A stretch of DNA of 64,000 nucleotides. It comes from Rhizobium freirei PRF 81 (lineage in GTDB: Bacteria > Pseudomonadota > Alphaproteobacteria > Rhizobiales > Rhizobiaceae). Positions 28,060 through 37,865 of this stretch are shown piece after piece. Below the pieces are notes generated by a model, which made no database searches, was not told the origin of the DNA, and saw only the letters and a program-made list of their open reading frames with translations. Each line of letters opens with the position of its first letter. Positions within the stretch are counted from its first letter, which is position 1. The stretch covers positions 22,418 to 86,417 of the forward strand of contig NZ_AQHN01000032.1 in the NCBI RefSeq assembly GCF_000359745.1, given 5' to 3'. A program made the position numbers and the translations under genes.

Positions 28060-28653
28060 ATGAAATTACCCTGGAAATTCCTTGCTCGATTAACGTCGCG
28101 GCGACAGTCCGCACCCGAAAGTTCGATTGGGCATGGTGTCGATACCGACGCAAGCCAAAGCAAAACTCAAGACGTACCGCAGCTTGCGCTAAACCCACCA
28201 GAGCCCTCCAGTAGCTCCGAGCCCGATGAAAGCCGATCTATTGAGATCATAAGGACTGATTCAAAAGAATTCGAAGGTGAGGTCGAAATTGAAGGTGCGG
28301 CACCGGTTGAAGGTGACGAGGTTCAAGAACTGTCGCCTCCGGAGGTCGGGCAGCCGAGCGCTGAAGCTTCCGCGGTGCCGCTTGAAAGCAATACGCGCAG
28401 TCGGGTCCCTGGCATACCGCGGACGAAAAAGCCGGCACATGCGAAAGGAGTTCACATTGACGTCACTGCGCAGAGCACAGCTGTCTCAAGCAATGCTCAA
28501 GATGAGACATCCTCATCGTCTGAGGACGGCTTTTTCGAAGAGGTGACAAACCTGGACGAGGAAATCACGCAACTGAGGGTTAAATTGGCTCAAAAGCTGC
28601 TTTTGCAGAATGATCAGCTTAAAAAGATGCTTGAGCGATTTGACCGATCGTAA
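28060..28653 (+). CDS. SyrB-related protein (copy 2, divergent N-terminus)
   Basis: A 197-residue protein whose N-terminal two-thirds is low-complexity, acidic and probably disordered (PPEPSSSSEPDESRS, QDETSSSSEDGFFEEV). Its C-terminus, NLDEEITQLRVKLAQKLLLQ followed by NDQLKKMLERFD, lines up with the C-terminal coiled coil of the SyrB-like gene 140 bp upstream (LEEENKRLRNLLAEKL..LRKRLG). A short basic patch (RTKKPAHAKG) precedes the coiled coil. I read it as a paralogue sharing only the oligomerisation module. No catalytic or known DNA-binding motif is seen. Confidence 0.7.
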   Translation: MKLPWKFLARLTSRRQSAPESSIGHGVDTDASQSKTQDVPQLALNPPEPSSSSEPDESRSIEIIRTDSKEFEGEVEIEGAAPVEGDEVQELSPPEVGQPSAEASAVPLESNTRSRVPGIPRTKKPAHAKGVHIDVTAQSTAVSSNAQDETSSSSEDGFFEEVTNLDEEITQLRVKLAQKLLLQNDQLKKMLERFDRS

Positions 28654-28684
28654 TCCTCCTTACGATCTCAAAGATGGGACATAC

Positions 28685-29266
28685 ATGAAAACACAGCAGC
28701 GAAAATTCGTTGTCGAGCTCAAATCGGCCCGGCGCAGATCAACGATCCAGCCAGCTTCTATCTGGGGTGATACCGACCTCAAGACGCTGGCGCGCGAGGC
28801 GGAGGCAGACGCACCACATCTCTTCGAGCCTGACACCGTCTCAGATGTTCCGAAGCGAGAAAGCGAGCTGTGGTCGGATCCAATACCAGAGACTCATCTC
28901 AACGACGAGGTTGAAACCGGCGATGATAAACGGATTGCGGCGTCCTCTCTCGAAACCGAACAAACGTGCCCGTCTCAGAAGGACGATGGGGCGATCTTCG
29001 CCTCTGTTTCACAACCGAAAGAGGGCTCTTCCAGCCGGTCTCGAAAGAACATAAAGCGTCGACGTGAAGCGAATATCGATAATGCCGACGAAATGACAAG
29101 CGGCCAATCAAACGCCAGCCACGACGATATCTCAGGCGAGGAGCTAATCGCACTTGAAGAAGAGAATCGACGGCTTAAGGCTTTGCTGATGAAATATCTT
29201 CGTCAAGAAAATATGCAGATTCGACAGATGCTCGCGCGATTCAGCGATCAGCGCGAGATCTTGTGA
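28685..29266 (+). CDS. SyrB-related protein (copy 3)
   Basis: A 193-residue protein starting MKTQQRKFVVELKSARRRST at ATG 28685, 31 bp after copy 2. A basic N-terminus is followed by an acidic middle, a basic stretch (SRSRKNIKRRREANI) and the C-terminal coiled coil LIALEEENRRLKALLMKYLR ending RQMLARF. That ending is close to copies 1 and 2 in position and heptad pattern. The N-terminal VELKSARRRSTIQPASIWGDTDLKTLAREAEAD differs from the other two. The three genes are probably one transcription unit that can form mixed coiled-coil assemblies (inference). Confidence 0.7.
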   Translation: MKTQQRKFVVELKSARRRSTIQPASIWGDTDLKTLAREAEADAPHLFEPDTVSDVPKRESELWSDPIPETHLNDEVETGDDKRIAASSLETEQTCPSQKDDGAIFASVSQPKEGSSSRSRKNIKRRREANIDNADEMTSGQSNASHDDISGEELIALEEENRRLKALLMKYLRQENMQIRQMLARFSDQREIL

Positions 29267-29412
29267 ACCAATCATGTTTGTGTGCCCGCACTTAGATCTC
29301 TTCATGGCCACAGGAGGGAGTGCGTATGGAAAGTACGCATTAAAGCTGCTCACCAAGCTCGTTGCTGGCTCCGGGCACGCCGTCTTGCGTGAAGCGATAT
29401 GCACAGCCGTGC

Positions 29413-30459
29413 TCAGCAGATCCGCGGCAACTGTTCGCCCCATAGCCAATCGACAATGCGACTGCCACCAAACGACGTCGCCATCTGGACGAAGCAATGG
29501 TCGTCATCCTCGGCATGGCCGATCAATGCGGCCTGCGCACCCAACGGATGCGCGCGCATGACGGCGAGCAGCGCATTCGCAAACTCTGGCGCCACCAATA
29601 CGACGAGCTTGCCCTCGTTGGCGACGTTGAGCGGGTCGAGGCCGAGCAATTCGCAGGCCGCGGCTACTTCCGGTTTGATCGGAATGGTCTCCTCGTCGAT
29701 GCGGAGGCCGACATTTGAGGCATTGGCGATTTCGTTGAGTGTCGCCGCAAGTCCACCGCGCGTTGGATCTCGCATCAGCCTGATTGACGATCCGGCGACC
29801 TCGACCATTGCCGCTACTAACCCGTGCAGCGCAGCGCAATCCGATATGATGTCCGTATCGAAATCCAGGTTCTCGCGCTTCGACATCACGGCGACGCCGT
29901 GATCGCCTATCGAACCAGAGATGATGACCGCATCGCCTGGCCGCGCGGCATCGGAGCGTAGGTCGAGACCGGCTCGAATCATGCCGATGCCGGAGGTGGA
30001 TATGAACACGCCGTCGGCTTTGCCGCGCTCAACCACTTTCGTATCGCCAGTGATGATTGGCACACCTGCCGCGCGGGAGGCCGCTCCCATGGCGTCGGCA
30101 ATTCGATTAAGATCTGCGAGCGGAAACCCCTCTTCAATAATGAAACCTGCCGAAAGATAGAGCGGGCATGCGCCGGCCATGGCAATGTCGTTAATCGTCC
30201 CATGCACCGCAAGCGAGCCAATATTGCCCCCCGGAAAGAACAGCGGCGAGACAACATAGCTGTCGGTGGTCATCACCATGCACCCTGCCGGAACCGCAAA
30301 TGCCGACTGATCGTTGCCAGCCCGGAGCCAGTCATTGTCGAAGGCCCTGTGGAAAATGCCCTTGACCAACTGGTCCGTGGCGCACCCCCCCGCCCCATGC
30401 GAGAGATCGATGCGTCCGTTCCTGAGGTCGAGCCGCGACCTTTTGGCTTTCGTGGTCAT
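29413..30459 (-). CDS. hypE: Hydrogenase maturation protein HypE
   Basis: A 348-residue HypE. ATG 30459 overlaps the hypD stop in an ATGA. It shows LSHGAGG near the N-terminus, TTDSYVVSPLFFPGGNIG, VHGTINDIAMAG, GDTKVVERG and MRDPTRGGLAATLNEIA, and ends in the invariant PRIC whose terminal Cys carries the thiocarboxamide/thiocyanate. With HypF it makes the CN ligands of the [NiFe] site. Last gene of the hup-hyp cluster. It looks intact. Confidence 0.95.
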   Translation of the reverse strand: MTTKAKRSRLDLRNGRIDLSHGAGGCATDQLVKGIFHRAFDNDWLRAGNDQSAFAVPAGCMVMTTDSYVVSPLFFPGGNIGSLAVHGTINDIAMAGACPLYLSAGFIIEEGFPLADLNRIADAMGAASRAAGVPIITGDTKVVERGKADGVFISTSGIGMIRAGLDLRSDAARPGDAVIISGSIGDHGVAVMSKRENLDFDTDIISDCAALHGLVAAMVEVAGSSIRLMRDPTRGGLAATLNEIANASNVGLRIDEETIPIKPEVAAACELLGLDPLNVANEGKLVVLVAPEFANALLAVMRAHPLGAQAALIGHAEDDDHCFVQMATSFGGSRIVDWLWGEQLPRIC

Positions 30460-31613
30460 GCGATCGTCCTGCTGCTTTCGTCCGCCTTTCCCTGCCTGCC
30501 GAAACGGCCGTAGAGCCAATACGCGGCGCAGGCGCCTTCCGACGACACCATGCAGGAACCCATCGGCGAATCGGGCGTGCAAACCTTACCAAACAGCTTA
30601 CAGTCGGACGGCTTCTTCACACCGCGCAGGATGGCGCCGCATTCGCAGGCCGGATTGTCTTTTGCCGCCGGCGTCACGACGTCGAAACGTTTCTCGGCAT
30701 CGTATTTGGCATATCCAGGCCTGAGGCCAAGCCCACTTTGGGGAATCGCGCCCAGTCCCCGCCATTCGAAGCTTTCCCGCAATTCGAAGACATTGGCGAT
30801 CTCGCGCCTCGCCTTCTCGTTGCCAAGGGTGGTCACGGCTCGGATATACTGGTTCTCGACTTTATGGACGCCCTCATTGACCTGGCGGACGAGCATCAGG
30901 ATTGAATAGATGACATCGAGCGGCTCGAAGCCTGCCACCACGATCGGCTTGTTATATTCTTCGGCAAGGACTTCAAATGGCTGCGTACCAATGACGGTGC
31001 TGACATGTGCAGGGCCGAGCAATCCGTCGATCTTGATAGTGCCGAGCGTGCGAGCATCGGAGTTTTCAAGGATAGTCTGGATCGCAGCCGGTGTTAGCAC
31101 GTGGTTTGAGAAGATCGAAAAGTTTGCGAGGTCCTTAGCGATCGCGAACCGCAGCGACAGCGCCGTCGGCGGCGTCGTGGTCTCGAAACCGATGGCAAAG
31201 AAGACGACTTGCCTGTTCGGTTCGGCTTCGGAGATGTTTAGCGAATCGAGTGTCGAATAGACCATGCGAATATCGGCGCCGGTCGCCCTGGCCTTGAGCA
31301 GACTCGAGCCGTTTGAGGATGGTACACGCATCAAGTCACCATAGGTGCAAAGTGTGATTTCTGGGCACATGGCAAGCGCGATCGCTGCGTCGATGCGGCC
31401 GATCGGCAGCACACAGACTGGACATCCCGGTCCATGAATCATCTGCACATTGGACGGCAGCAGGTCTTCAAGGCCATAGCGCGAAATTGCATGGGTATGG
31501 CCGCCGCAGAATTCCATGAAATGATAGCTGCGCGCCGGATCTACCGCCGCTGCGATTTGGCGAGCAATATCTTTGGCGAGCTTGGCATCGCGGTATTCGT
31601 CTATATATTTCAC
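30456..31613 (-). CDS. hypD: Hydrogenase maturation scaffold HypD
   Basis: A 385-residue HypD with the conserved Cys motifs FCGGHTHAISRYG (about residues 36-46), HGPGCPVCVLP, GFETTTPPTA, and the C-terminal iron-sulfur Cys set ACECGAILRG, CKLFGKVC and GSCMVSSEGACAAYW. HypD holds the Fe(CN)2CO unit together with HypC. It overlaps hypC by 4 bp upstream and hypE downstream. Intact. Confidence 0.95.
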   Translation of the reverse strand: MKYIDEYRDAKLAKDIARQIAAAVDPARSYHFMEFCGGHTHAISRYGLEDLLPSNVQMIHGPGCPVCVLPIGRIDAAIALAMCPEITLCTYGDLMRVPSSNGSSLLKARATGADIRMVYSTLDSLNISEAEPNRQVVFFAIGFETTTPPTALSLRFAIAKDLANFSIFSNHVLTPAAIQTILENSDARTLGTIKIDGLLGPAHVSTVIGTQPFEVLAEEYNKPIVVAGFEPLDVIYSILMLVRQVNEGVHKVENQYIRAVTTLGNEKARREIANVFELRESFEWRGLGAIPQSGLGLRPGYAKYDAEKRFDVVTPAAKDNPACECGAILRGVKKPSDCKLFGKVCTPDSPMGSCMVSSEGACAAYWLYGRFGRQGKADESSRTIA

Positions 31614-31837
31614 GCCGGACCTCCCAGGGCAGCTTCGCGGATCAAGGCAAGCGTCCTTTCTGCTTCTTCAGTTTCGATCTTTGCAAGCGCGTAGCCGACG
31701 TGGAGGATGAGATAGTCACCGGGCGTCACATCCTCCACGAGTGCAATCGATATGACCTTTAAGACGCCGTCCAGCGTTACCTTGGCCATATTGTCTGGCA
31801 GCAATTCCACCACCTGGACCGGTAGGGCTAGGCACAT
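31610..31837 (-). CDS. hypC: Hydrogenase maturation chaperone HypC
   Basis: A 75-residue protein beginning MCLALPVQVVELLPDNMAKV; Cys2 is the conserved ligand that binds iron and the large-subunit precursor. It also has the family segment VEDVTPGDYLILHVGYAL. It overlaps hypF by 10 bp and hypD by 4 bp. It is a paralogue of HupF encoded further upstream in the same cluster. Confidence 0.95.
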   Translation of the reverse strand: MCLALPVQVVELLPDNMAKVTLDGVLKVISIALVEDVTPGDYLILHVGYALAKIETEEAERTLALIREAALGGPA

Positions 31838-34101
31838 GTCCGGTGCTCCCAGTTCTGGGCGCAGTCGTGTTTGATGACGTGCCGTGCAAAGGCGGCCTGA
31901 CCGAGCGCTATACCCCCGTCATTGGGCGGGATCTGGTGCGGCAGGTAGGGCTCGAGGCCATGGTCGCGCAAGGCGCTGGAAAGACCTTCGGCCAGAATGC
32001 GGTTTGTGATGCAGCCGCCGCCGAGCATGATCGCTCGCGTGCCAGCCTGCGATGCACCAAGGGAAGCCCAATCGGCGAGGCCGCTGATCAGCGTGCCGTG
32101 GAATAGGTCTGCGGCCTTTCGGCGGCCAAGCTGCCGCTCCGCCAGATGGATGATGAGGGGTCGGAAATCAAGCAGGCCATCGGCGAGACTGTAGCCCCCG
32201 GCAAGACATTGGGGATCATCGACGAGTGCTTCGAGTTCCATTGCTGCCTGCCCCTCGTAGCTCTGGACGAGGCGGACGCCCGCTATCGCAGCCACTGCAT
32301 CGAATAGCCGCCCCAAGCTGGACGTATCGGCTGATTGCAAGCCGCGGGAAAACATCGCATCAAGTTGCGCGACACCAGGATGTCCGGGCCAAAGCGTGGC
32401 CGCAAGGTCGCGCCGGCCGGCGGCCTGAAGAGCGGCAATTCCCATGCGCCAGGGCTCCCGCGCGACCCGGCCGGCGCCTGGCGCCGGCAAGGGCAGAAGC
32501 GAAGAGAGCCGTCGCCAGCGAGGACCGTTGACGACCAGCATTTCGCCTCCCCAACTACTGCCATCGACGCCATAGCCGTGGCCGTCGAGTGCAAGCCCGA
32601 GGACCGGCCCGCCGGCATGATGTTCCGCCGCCACGGCCGCGACATGGGCGAGGTGATGTTGCACCGGCAGAAGCGGCAAATCCAAATGTTCCGCGATCCG
32701 CGCTGAACGAAAATCCGGATGCAGATCGCAGGCAGCAAATTCGGGCCTGACATCAAGGATAGAGCAGAGATGCTCGAGGGCTTCCCGCTGGAATCTGATC
32801 GCTTTGACATTGTCGAGACCGCCGATGTGCTGCGACAGGAACGCTTCCCGGCCCCGTGTCACGCAGATCGCGTTTTTGAAGTCCGCGCCGGTGGCAATCA
32901 CGCATGGGCCGTCCTCGCCAAGATCGACCGGCTCCGGGACAAAACCCCGGGCGCGCCTCAGAAAGCTCGGCGCGCCGTCAATTACCTGCATGACGGAATC
33001 GTCAGCGCGAATGGCAATGTCACGGTCATGTGTGACGATCAGGTCGGCAACCCCGGGAAGCCGATGCATGGCATCGTCATTATCTGATACGAGCGGTTCA
33101 CCCTCCGGATTGGCGCTGGTCGCAATCAGAGCGGCGGGAGCGCCGGCCGCTTCTGCTGCAAACGCGGCAAACAACAGGTGGTGCACCGGCGCATGGGCGA
33201 GCAGCAGGCCGATCCGACTGAGGCCGGGAGCGATGAGCTTGGAAAGGTGATCACGCGCCTCGATAAGGACGATCGGGGCGGCGGTCGAGGCGAGCAAATC
33301 CTCTTGCGCCCGCGAGGGCCTGGCAAGTATTCGGGCTGTCTCAATGTCCGGCACCATGATCGCGAACGGCTTCTCGTCGCGCATTTTGCGTCGTCGGAGA
33401 CGATCAATCGCCGTATCATTGCGTGCGTCGCAGAAGAGCTGGAAGCCGCCGACGCCCTTGATCGCAATGATCTGGCCATTCATGAGCCGCGCGGAGACCT
33501 CCGCGATAGGATGGCTAAGCTGTGGGCCGCAAGCCGGGCAGGCGAGGGGCTCACTATGGAACCGCCGGCTTTCGGGGTTGGCATAGTCTGCGCCGCAGGC
33601 GCTGCACATCGGGAACGCAGCCATCGAGGTCCGGCCGCGATCATAGGGGAGCGCACGGGTGATGGTGAAGCGCGGGCCACAATGAGTGCAGTTGACAAAA
33701 GGATAACCGAAAAAGCGGTTGTCCGGATCATTCAGTTCGTGCCGGCATTCGACGCAGGTGGCAGCGTCGGCGCCAATGCGCGTGGCGCCACGGCCGCCGA
33801 CGCTTTCGAGGATTTCGAACGTTTCGTCGCCGGCCGGCTCCAGTTCCAGCTTATCGACGGTATCGACGCGGGCAAGCGGCGGCGCCTCCTTCCAGACGCG
33901 TTCCGCAAAGCAGTCGACAGCGGTGCCCTCGACCTCGATCAGCACGCCGGCGCTGTCGTTGAGCACGAAGCCGGTAAGCTGCATCATTCTCGCAAGCCTA
34001 TAGACGAACGGCCGGAATCCCACCCCTTGCACGGCACCGCGCACACGCACTCGCAACCGCCGGACACGATCTTCCGCCATGGATGCCAAGGTGCTCACCA
34101 T
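31828..34101 (-). CDS. hypF: Carbamoyltransferase HypF
   Basis: A 757-residue HypF with all domains in order: acylphosphatase (VRGAVQGVGFRPFVYRLARM near residue 20), two zinc-finger loops with CxxC pairs (CVECRHELN..NCTHCGPR and CSACGADY..CPACGP), a YrdC-like domain (GVGGFQLFCDARND), and the C-terminal carbamoyltransferase (VQHHLAHVAAVAAEH, GLALDGHGYGVDGSSWGGE). It converts carbamoyl phosphate to carbamoyl-adenylate and transfers it to HypE for CN synthesis. Spaced 2 bp from hypB. No lesion seen. Confidence 0.95.
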   Translation of the reverse strand: MVSTLASMAEDRVRRLRVRVRGAVQGVGFRPFVYRLARMMQLTGFVLNDSAGVLIEVEGTAVDCFAERVWKEAPPLARVDTVDKLELEPAGDETFEILESVGGRGATRIGADAATCVECRHELNDPDNRFFGYPFVNCTHCGPRFTITRALPYDRGRTSMAAFPMCSACGADYANPESRRFHSEPLACPACGPQLSHPIAEVSARLMNGQIIAIKGVGGFQLFCDARNDTAIDRLRRRKMRDEKPFAIMVPDIETARILARPSRAQEDLLASTAAPIVLIEARDHLSKLIAPGLSRIGLLLAHAPVHHLLFAAFAAEAAGAPAALIATSANPEGEPLVSDNDDAMHRLPGVADLIVTHDRDIAIRADDSVMQVIDGAPSFLRRARGFVPEPVDLGEDGPCVIATGADFKNAICVTRGREAFLSQHIGGLDNVKAIRFQREALEHLCSILDVRPEFAACDLHPDFRSARIAEHLDLPLLPVQHHLAHVAAVAAEHHAGGPVLGLALDGHGYGVDGSSWGGEMLVVNGPRWRRLSSLLPLPAPGAGRVAREPWRMGIAALQAAGRRDLAATLWPGHPGVAQLDAMFSRGLQSADTSSLGRLFDAVAAIAGVRLVQSYEGQAAMELEALVDDPQCLAGGYSLADGLLDFRPLIIHLAERQLGRRKAADLFHGTLISGLADWASLGASQAGTRAIMLGGGCITNRILAEGLSSALRDHGLEPYLPHQIPPNDGGIALGQAAFARHVIKHDCAQNWEHRTCA

Positions 34102-34103
34102 CG

Positions 34104-34973
34104 TCAGACTACCTGCGAAGCTTTCGCGATCCGGGCCGCCTCAGCCTCCAGCCAGAAATAGAACGCTTCCATGCCGTCGCCGCTGCGCGCAGAAACCGTG
34201 AGAGTGCGAAGGCGTGGATTGACGCGCAGCGCATTAGCGATGCAGCGCCCGACATCGAAGTCGAGATGCGGTAGCAGGTCGGACTTGTTGAGAATCATCA
34301 GGTCGGCGGCCGCGAACATGTCGGGATATTTGAGCGGCTTGTCCTCGCCCTCGGTAACCGAAAGCACCACGACCTTATGGGCCTCGCCGAGATCGAAAGC
34401 GGAGGGACAGACAAGATTGCCGACATTTTCGATGAACAAGACTGAACCGGGCTCGGGCGCCAGGTCCTCGACCGCGTGGCCGACCATGTGGGCGTCGAGG
34501 TGACAGCCCTTGCCGGTGTTGATCTGGATTGCGGAAACACCGGTCTTGCGGATGCGTGCGGCATCGTTGGAGGTCTCCTGGTCGCCTTCAATCACGCTGA
34601 TCGACATTCGGTCCTTGAGGTCGTGAATGGCGCGCACCAGAAAGCTGGTCTTTCCCGACCCGGGGCTTGAAACGAAATTCAGCGCAAAGATGCTGTCACG
34701 AACGAACCGAGCCCGGTTTTCGGCAGCATAGGCATTGTTTTTGGACAGGATGTCCTTTTCGATCTGGACGATGCGCTCCGGGTTCATGCCCGGGACATGC
34801 ACGCCGGCAATCCGTTGATGATGTTGGAGCGCACCGTGTTCCGCGTAGTGACGATCATGAGGATGTCCATGATCGTGCAGGTGACCGCGATGATGATCAT
34901 GGTCGCCTTGCGCGCCTGTCTTGCTCTTGCCATCTTCCAATGTTGCCATCTCGCAGCCGCATACCGTGCACAT
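34104..34973 (-). CDS. hypB: Nickel-inserting GTPase HypB
   Basis: A 289-residue HypB. The N-terminus MCTVCGCEM carries the high-affinity CxxCGC-type nickel site. A His-rich stretch ([17 protein letters not shown], residues ~24-50) can store nickel, and the GTPase core has P-loop [25 protein letters not shown] and [10 protein letters not shown]. It hands nickel to the hydrogenase large subunit with HypA. Its start overlaps the hypA stop by one base (TGATG). Confidence 0.95.
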   Translation of the reverse strand: MCTVCGCEMATLEDGKSKTGAQGDHDHHRGHLHDHGHPHDRHYAEHGALQHHQRIAGVHVPGMNPERIVQIEKDILSKNNAYAAENRARFVRDSIFALNFVSSPGSGKTSFLVRAIHDLKDRMSISVIEGDQETSNDAARIRKTGVSAIQINTGKGCHLDAHMVGHAVEDLAPEPGSVLFIENVGNLVCPSAFDLGEAHKVVVLSVTEGEDKPLKYPDMFAAADLMILNKSDLLPHLDFDVGRCIANALRVNPRLRTLTVSARSGDGMEAFYFWLEAEAARIAKASQVV

Positions 34974-35314
34974 CAGATCACCTCCATGTCCTTGATCCTC
35001 AATTCATCGCCCGCCGTCGCCTGCACCTGATACCGCCCACAATCCGGGCAGGCGCCAAATCGCTCATCGAGGGGCACCGTCTTCCCACAATCGAGGCACC
35101 AGCCCTCGCCGGCGATGCGGTTGATTTCGAGTGCGGCATGTTCGGCAATCGTCCCACGCCGCACAGCTTCGTAGCAGAACAGGAGCGAATCCGGATTGAT
35201 ATGGCTCAAGACACCGACATCGAGGCGGATCGATTTGACTGCGCTCGCACCATTTAGCTGCGCCATCTCGCAGACGATGGCGATCACACTCTCCATCAAC
35301 GACATTTCATGCAT
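34973..35314 (-). CDS. hypA: Hydrogenase nickel metallochaperone HypA
   Basis: A 113-residue HypA. The start at ATG 35314 gives [14 protein letters not shown] with His2, the nickel ligand. The zinc site is the pair CLDCG and CPDCGRY. It overlaps the 3' end of hupK by 8 bp and hypB by one base. A longer open frame extends upstream but is not homologous. Intact. Confidence 0.95.
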   Translation of the reverse strand: MHEMSLMESVIAIVCEMAQLNGASAVKSIRLDVGVLSHINPDSLLFCYEAVRRGTIAEHAALEINRIAGEGWCLDCGKTVPLDERFGACPDCGRYQVQATAGDELRIKDMEVI

Positions 35315-36416
35315 GCGCGGCATCGCGAACGTTAAGCTTGAACTCGACGCAGGGATCGAACAGAGCCGCGAGGCGATAAACTGACCGGGCTGCTGATTCA
35401 TGAGCACCGATCCGCGATGACAGTAGGGTTTTGACAAATGGACCGGCCGGATGAAAATTCCATTCGGTCGGGGCCAGTATCCGGTAGGCGCAAAGTTTCC
35501 CGTTCGCGTCGATCTCGGCCTGATGATAAAGTCTGCCACGCCCACATTCCACCACGCCAAAGCCGCCGTCGCCGGGCACCGAACCACCGGCCATCAGTTC
35601 GGAAGGATCATTCTGGCCCTTGGCAAGATGCGCGAGTTGCTTCAAGCAAAGGCCAACGTCGCCTATGCGTGCCATGAAGCGTTGCCTAAGGTGCGGATCG
35701 TCTGGCCTGCTGGTGTCGCAATGCCGGGCATAAGCACCGGTTTCGACGACCCGACCGGCAAGATGCGGCAAGGCGCAGTAGTGCGCATCTTTGCAAAGAT
35801 GGGCAATAACTTCGGCATCATCGGCGGCACTCAGCGGATCAGGGCGCCGGCCTGAAAAAGTTCGGTCGTCCTTGATATCTCGAAAAATCGCCGCGCAAGC
35901 CGTGCCATCCGGCGACAATCCGTCGTCTTTCGAGATGCCGAGCCCCTCTGCTGCATCGGCAAGCCGCCGCGCGTTGGCAGCCAGGGCACTATGGTTCACT
36001 TTTTTCTCTCGCGATTGGCCGATGATTGCCTGCGACGCGGCCAGGGCGCCGCGCAGATATTGGCCCGCGTCAGCCACCAGACGTAACGATATTGATGAGG
36101 GCCAGTGCAAAATCAGCGCCCTCAAAGTTTCGAATATCCGTTCGGCAAGCAATCCGGCCACCGCCGCGAGCTGCTCCTCGATGGGCATCGGTAGGCCGGC
36201 TGCATTCAGGATGGCAAGGCGCGCCGCCACCGATTGCGAATAGCCACAGAGCGAAAAAACCCATCCGACAAGCATGGGCGCCTCTTCCGGTCGATGGCCA
36301 ATGAACATGCGTGCCAATTCTTGCGGGCGGTTGACCCTCACGTCCACGAAACAGGCAAGCGCTTGCGACACCGTCACATCGATCCGGATCGAGCCGGCGC
36401 TAAGGAGATAGGTCAT
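35307..36416 (-). CDS. hupK: Hydrogenase expression/formation protein HupK
   Basis: A 369-residue protein. MTYLLSAGSIRID at ATG 36416 matches HupK, a diverged relative of the hydrogenase large subunit proposed to help assemble the Fe(CN)2CO unit. It keeps only partial equivalents of the active-site motifs (LCGYSQSVAARLA and DPCVEFKLNV). It overlaps hypA downstream and the decayed hupIJ segment upstream by 4 bp. No internal stop. Confidence 0.88.
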   Translation of the reverse strand: MTYLLSAGSIRIDVTVSQALACFVDVRVNRPQELARMFIGHRPEEAPMLVGWVFSLCGYSQSVAARLAILNAAGLPMPIEEQLAAVAGLLAERIFETLRALILHWPSSISLRLVADAGQYLRGALAASQAIIGQSREKKVNHSALAANARRLADAAEGLGISKDDGLSPDGTACAAIFRDIKDDRTFSGRRPDPLSAADDAEVIAHLCKDAHYCALPHLAGRVVETGAYARHCDTSRPDDPHLRQRFMARIGDVGLCLKQLAHLAKGQNDPSELMAGGSVPGDGGFGVVECGRGRLYHQAEIDANGKLCAYRILAPTEWNFHPAGPFVKTLLSSRIGAHESAARSVYRLAALFDPCVEFKLNVRDAAHA

Positions 36417-36847
36417 GCAACAAGCTCCCGAAGCGCTCGGAAAACCCTCCAACGCAGATCACGGCGCATGGGGCTGGCGGTTGGATGGGATGGCGGCGCG
36501 AGCGCAACGATGTTGAAAAATGCGCGCATCGCCTTCAACACCGTCCCCATCGTTTCAAACTCAAAGGCCATGAAAAACAGCAAGCAGGAATCAAAACCGC
36601 CAGTCGTCTCGGATTTTTGCCGGCGATGAATTCGATCACGCCTGCCCGCACATTCCGAGTCGTGCCTACAGCAGCCAAAATCATGAACCGTGGCGTCGCG
36701 ACGATGCGGTCGTTCGCCCGCCGAATGCCAGCAAGCTCGTTTCCGAAGCGCCTTTCGCGGGCGCATAGACGTCCAGCATGTGCCGCCTTTCACCCTATCC
36801 TTATCCGAAACGGTCACATGCGTGACGAGATTCTCGAAGCTGATCAT
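36413..36847 (-). pseudogene. Decayed hupI/hupJ segment
   Basis: Between hupH and hupK one expects hupI (a ~70-residue rubredoxin) and hupJ (HybE-like, ~150 residues). Only one 144-residue frame is present. Its C-terminal half (GGFDSCLLFFMAFEFETMGTV..LRWRVFRALRELVA) resembles the end of HupJ. The region near 36740-36800 contains a rubredoxin-like trace (CW.VYAPAKG) but no paired CxxC knuckles. Other frames hold patches such as NDRIVATPRF. I read this as a fused, frameshifted remnant of both genes. The assignment is by position and weak motifs. Confidence 0.55.
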
Positions 36848-37590
36848 TTGAAATAAGCCTCCTCGACATCACGCAGGCGCGCGGCGGAGTCGCGGAAATC
36901 CTCTTCAGTCGCGAGGGCGAGGGATGGGATGTCGACGATTTGCAGCATGTCGAGGACGATCTCATCCATGTTGTCGTAAAACTGTACGGACCAAACGTTT
37001 CGGGCCCCTGCTGCCGTCACGCGACAGGTGCGGTAGCCGCGTGATGTCAGTTGTACGGGACCGGCTCCGAGCGTGACCTGCAGGAAATTCACATCCTCGA
37101 TGCTCATCGGAAACAACGACAAAATGATAGCGTGCGCAGGATCGCCATCCCGGTACTGGACAATGCGGTCACCGATCTCGGTCAGCACCGGCATGACGTT
37201 CATAGCGCCAGGCGGCGCAGGTCCATGTGAGACCAAGGCCGGCAGCGCCGTGCAGGCCCTCCGCACCGTCATAGGAATCGGGCCGACCTCGATATATTCC
37301 GCAATGAGGTCGCCGGCGGGGTCGGTAAAGCGCATATGCCAGACGCCGGCCATAACCGCTTCCTTGAACTGCGCCAGGACCCCGGAGGGCAGCGCCGCTA
37401 CCCCGCAAACCTCGCCCTTGCCGAGCGTCTGCGTGACCAATTTCTTGTCATCGTCGTCGAATTCGAAAATGTCGAATAGCTGCCCCGGCTGGCCGGCTTT
37501 TTGCACCGCAAGCGTTGCAGCAATGTCGGATATGAGCATTGCGGCTCGGCAGCTTCGGCCGTTTAGGGAGCCAACTGGGTAGGCTGGCAT
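36844..37590 (-). CDS. hupH: Hydrogenase expression/formation protein HupH
   Basis: A HupH-family (HyaF-like) protein of about 248 residues with characteristic segments AMLISDIAATLAVQKAG, TLGKGEVCGVAALPSG, EVGPIPMTVRRACTALPALV, MNVMPVLTEIGDRI, GPVQLTSRGYRTCRVTA, RNVWSVQFYDNMDEIVLD and FRDSAARLRDVEEAYFK. The family is usually ~280 residues; this copy begins close to the conserved core, so ~30-40 N-terminal residues may be missing. That matches damage seen just upstream where hupG should be. It overlaps the hupIJ remnant by 4 bp. Confidence 0.85.
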   Translation of the reverse strand: MPAYPVGSLNGRSCRAAMLISDIAATLAVQKAGQPGQLFDIFEFDDDDKKLVTQTLGKGEVCGVAALPSGVLAQFKEAVMAGVWHMRFTDPAGDLIAEYIEVGPIPMTVRRACTALPALVSHGPAPPGAMNVMPVLTEIGDRIVQYRDGDPAHAIILSLFPMSIEDVNFLQVTLGAGPVQLTSRGYRTCRVTAAGARNVWSVQFYDNMDEIVLDMLQIVDIPSLALATEEDFRDSAARLRDVEEAYFK

Positions 37591-37865
37591 TGTCTGCTCC
37601 AAATCAGCGTGTAATTCATTCTCGCACTTGGGATCTGCAAGCGGCGTACCAGTTGCTGAGAAAGATGGGTCGTATTGATCTGAAGGAAAATTCCGGTCGC
37701 GGTCTTATGCGGATGCGCACACGCGGCCCCGATGCTGAGGCAGCGCGTTACGCTTCGCAATATTCAGCAATCCGCCCGCAGCCAGCAGGATCGATCTCGT
37801 CCGTCTCCGGCTGCCCTTGGACAGTCCACATGAACATGTGGCCGACAAGGAAGAGGAGATTGCGT
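37591..37865 (-). other. Gap at the expected hupG position
   Basis: About 275 bp between hupF and hupH. In other rhizobial hup operons hupG (a thioredoxin-like HyaE relative, ~150 residues) lies here. None of the three leftward frames contains a HupG-like sequence; all are short and broken by stops. A deletion probably removed hupG and the 5' end of hupH. Confidence 0.5.
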
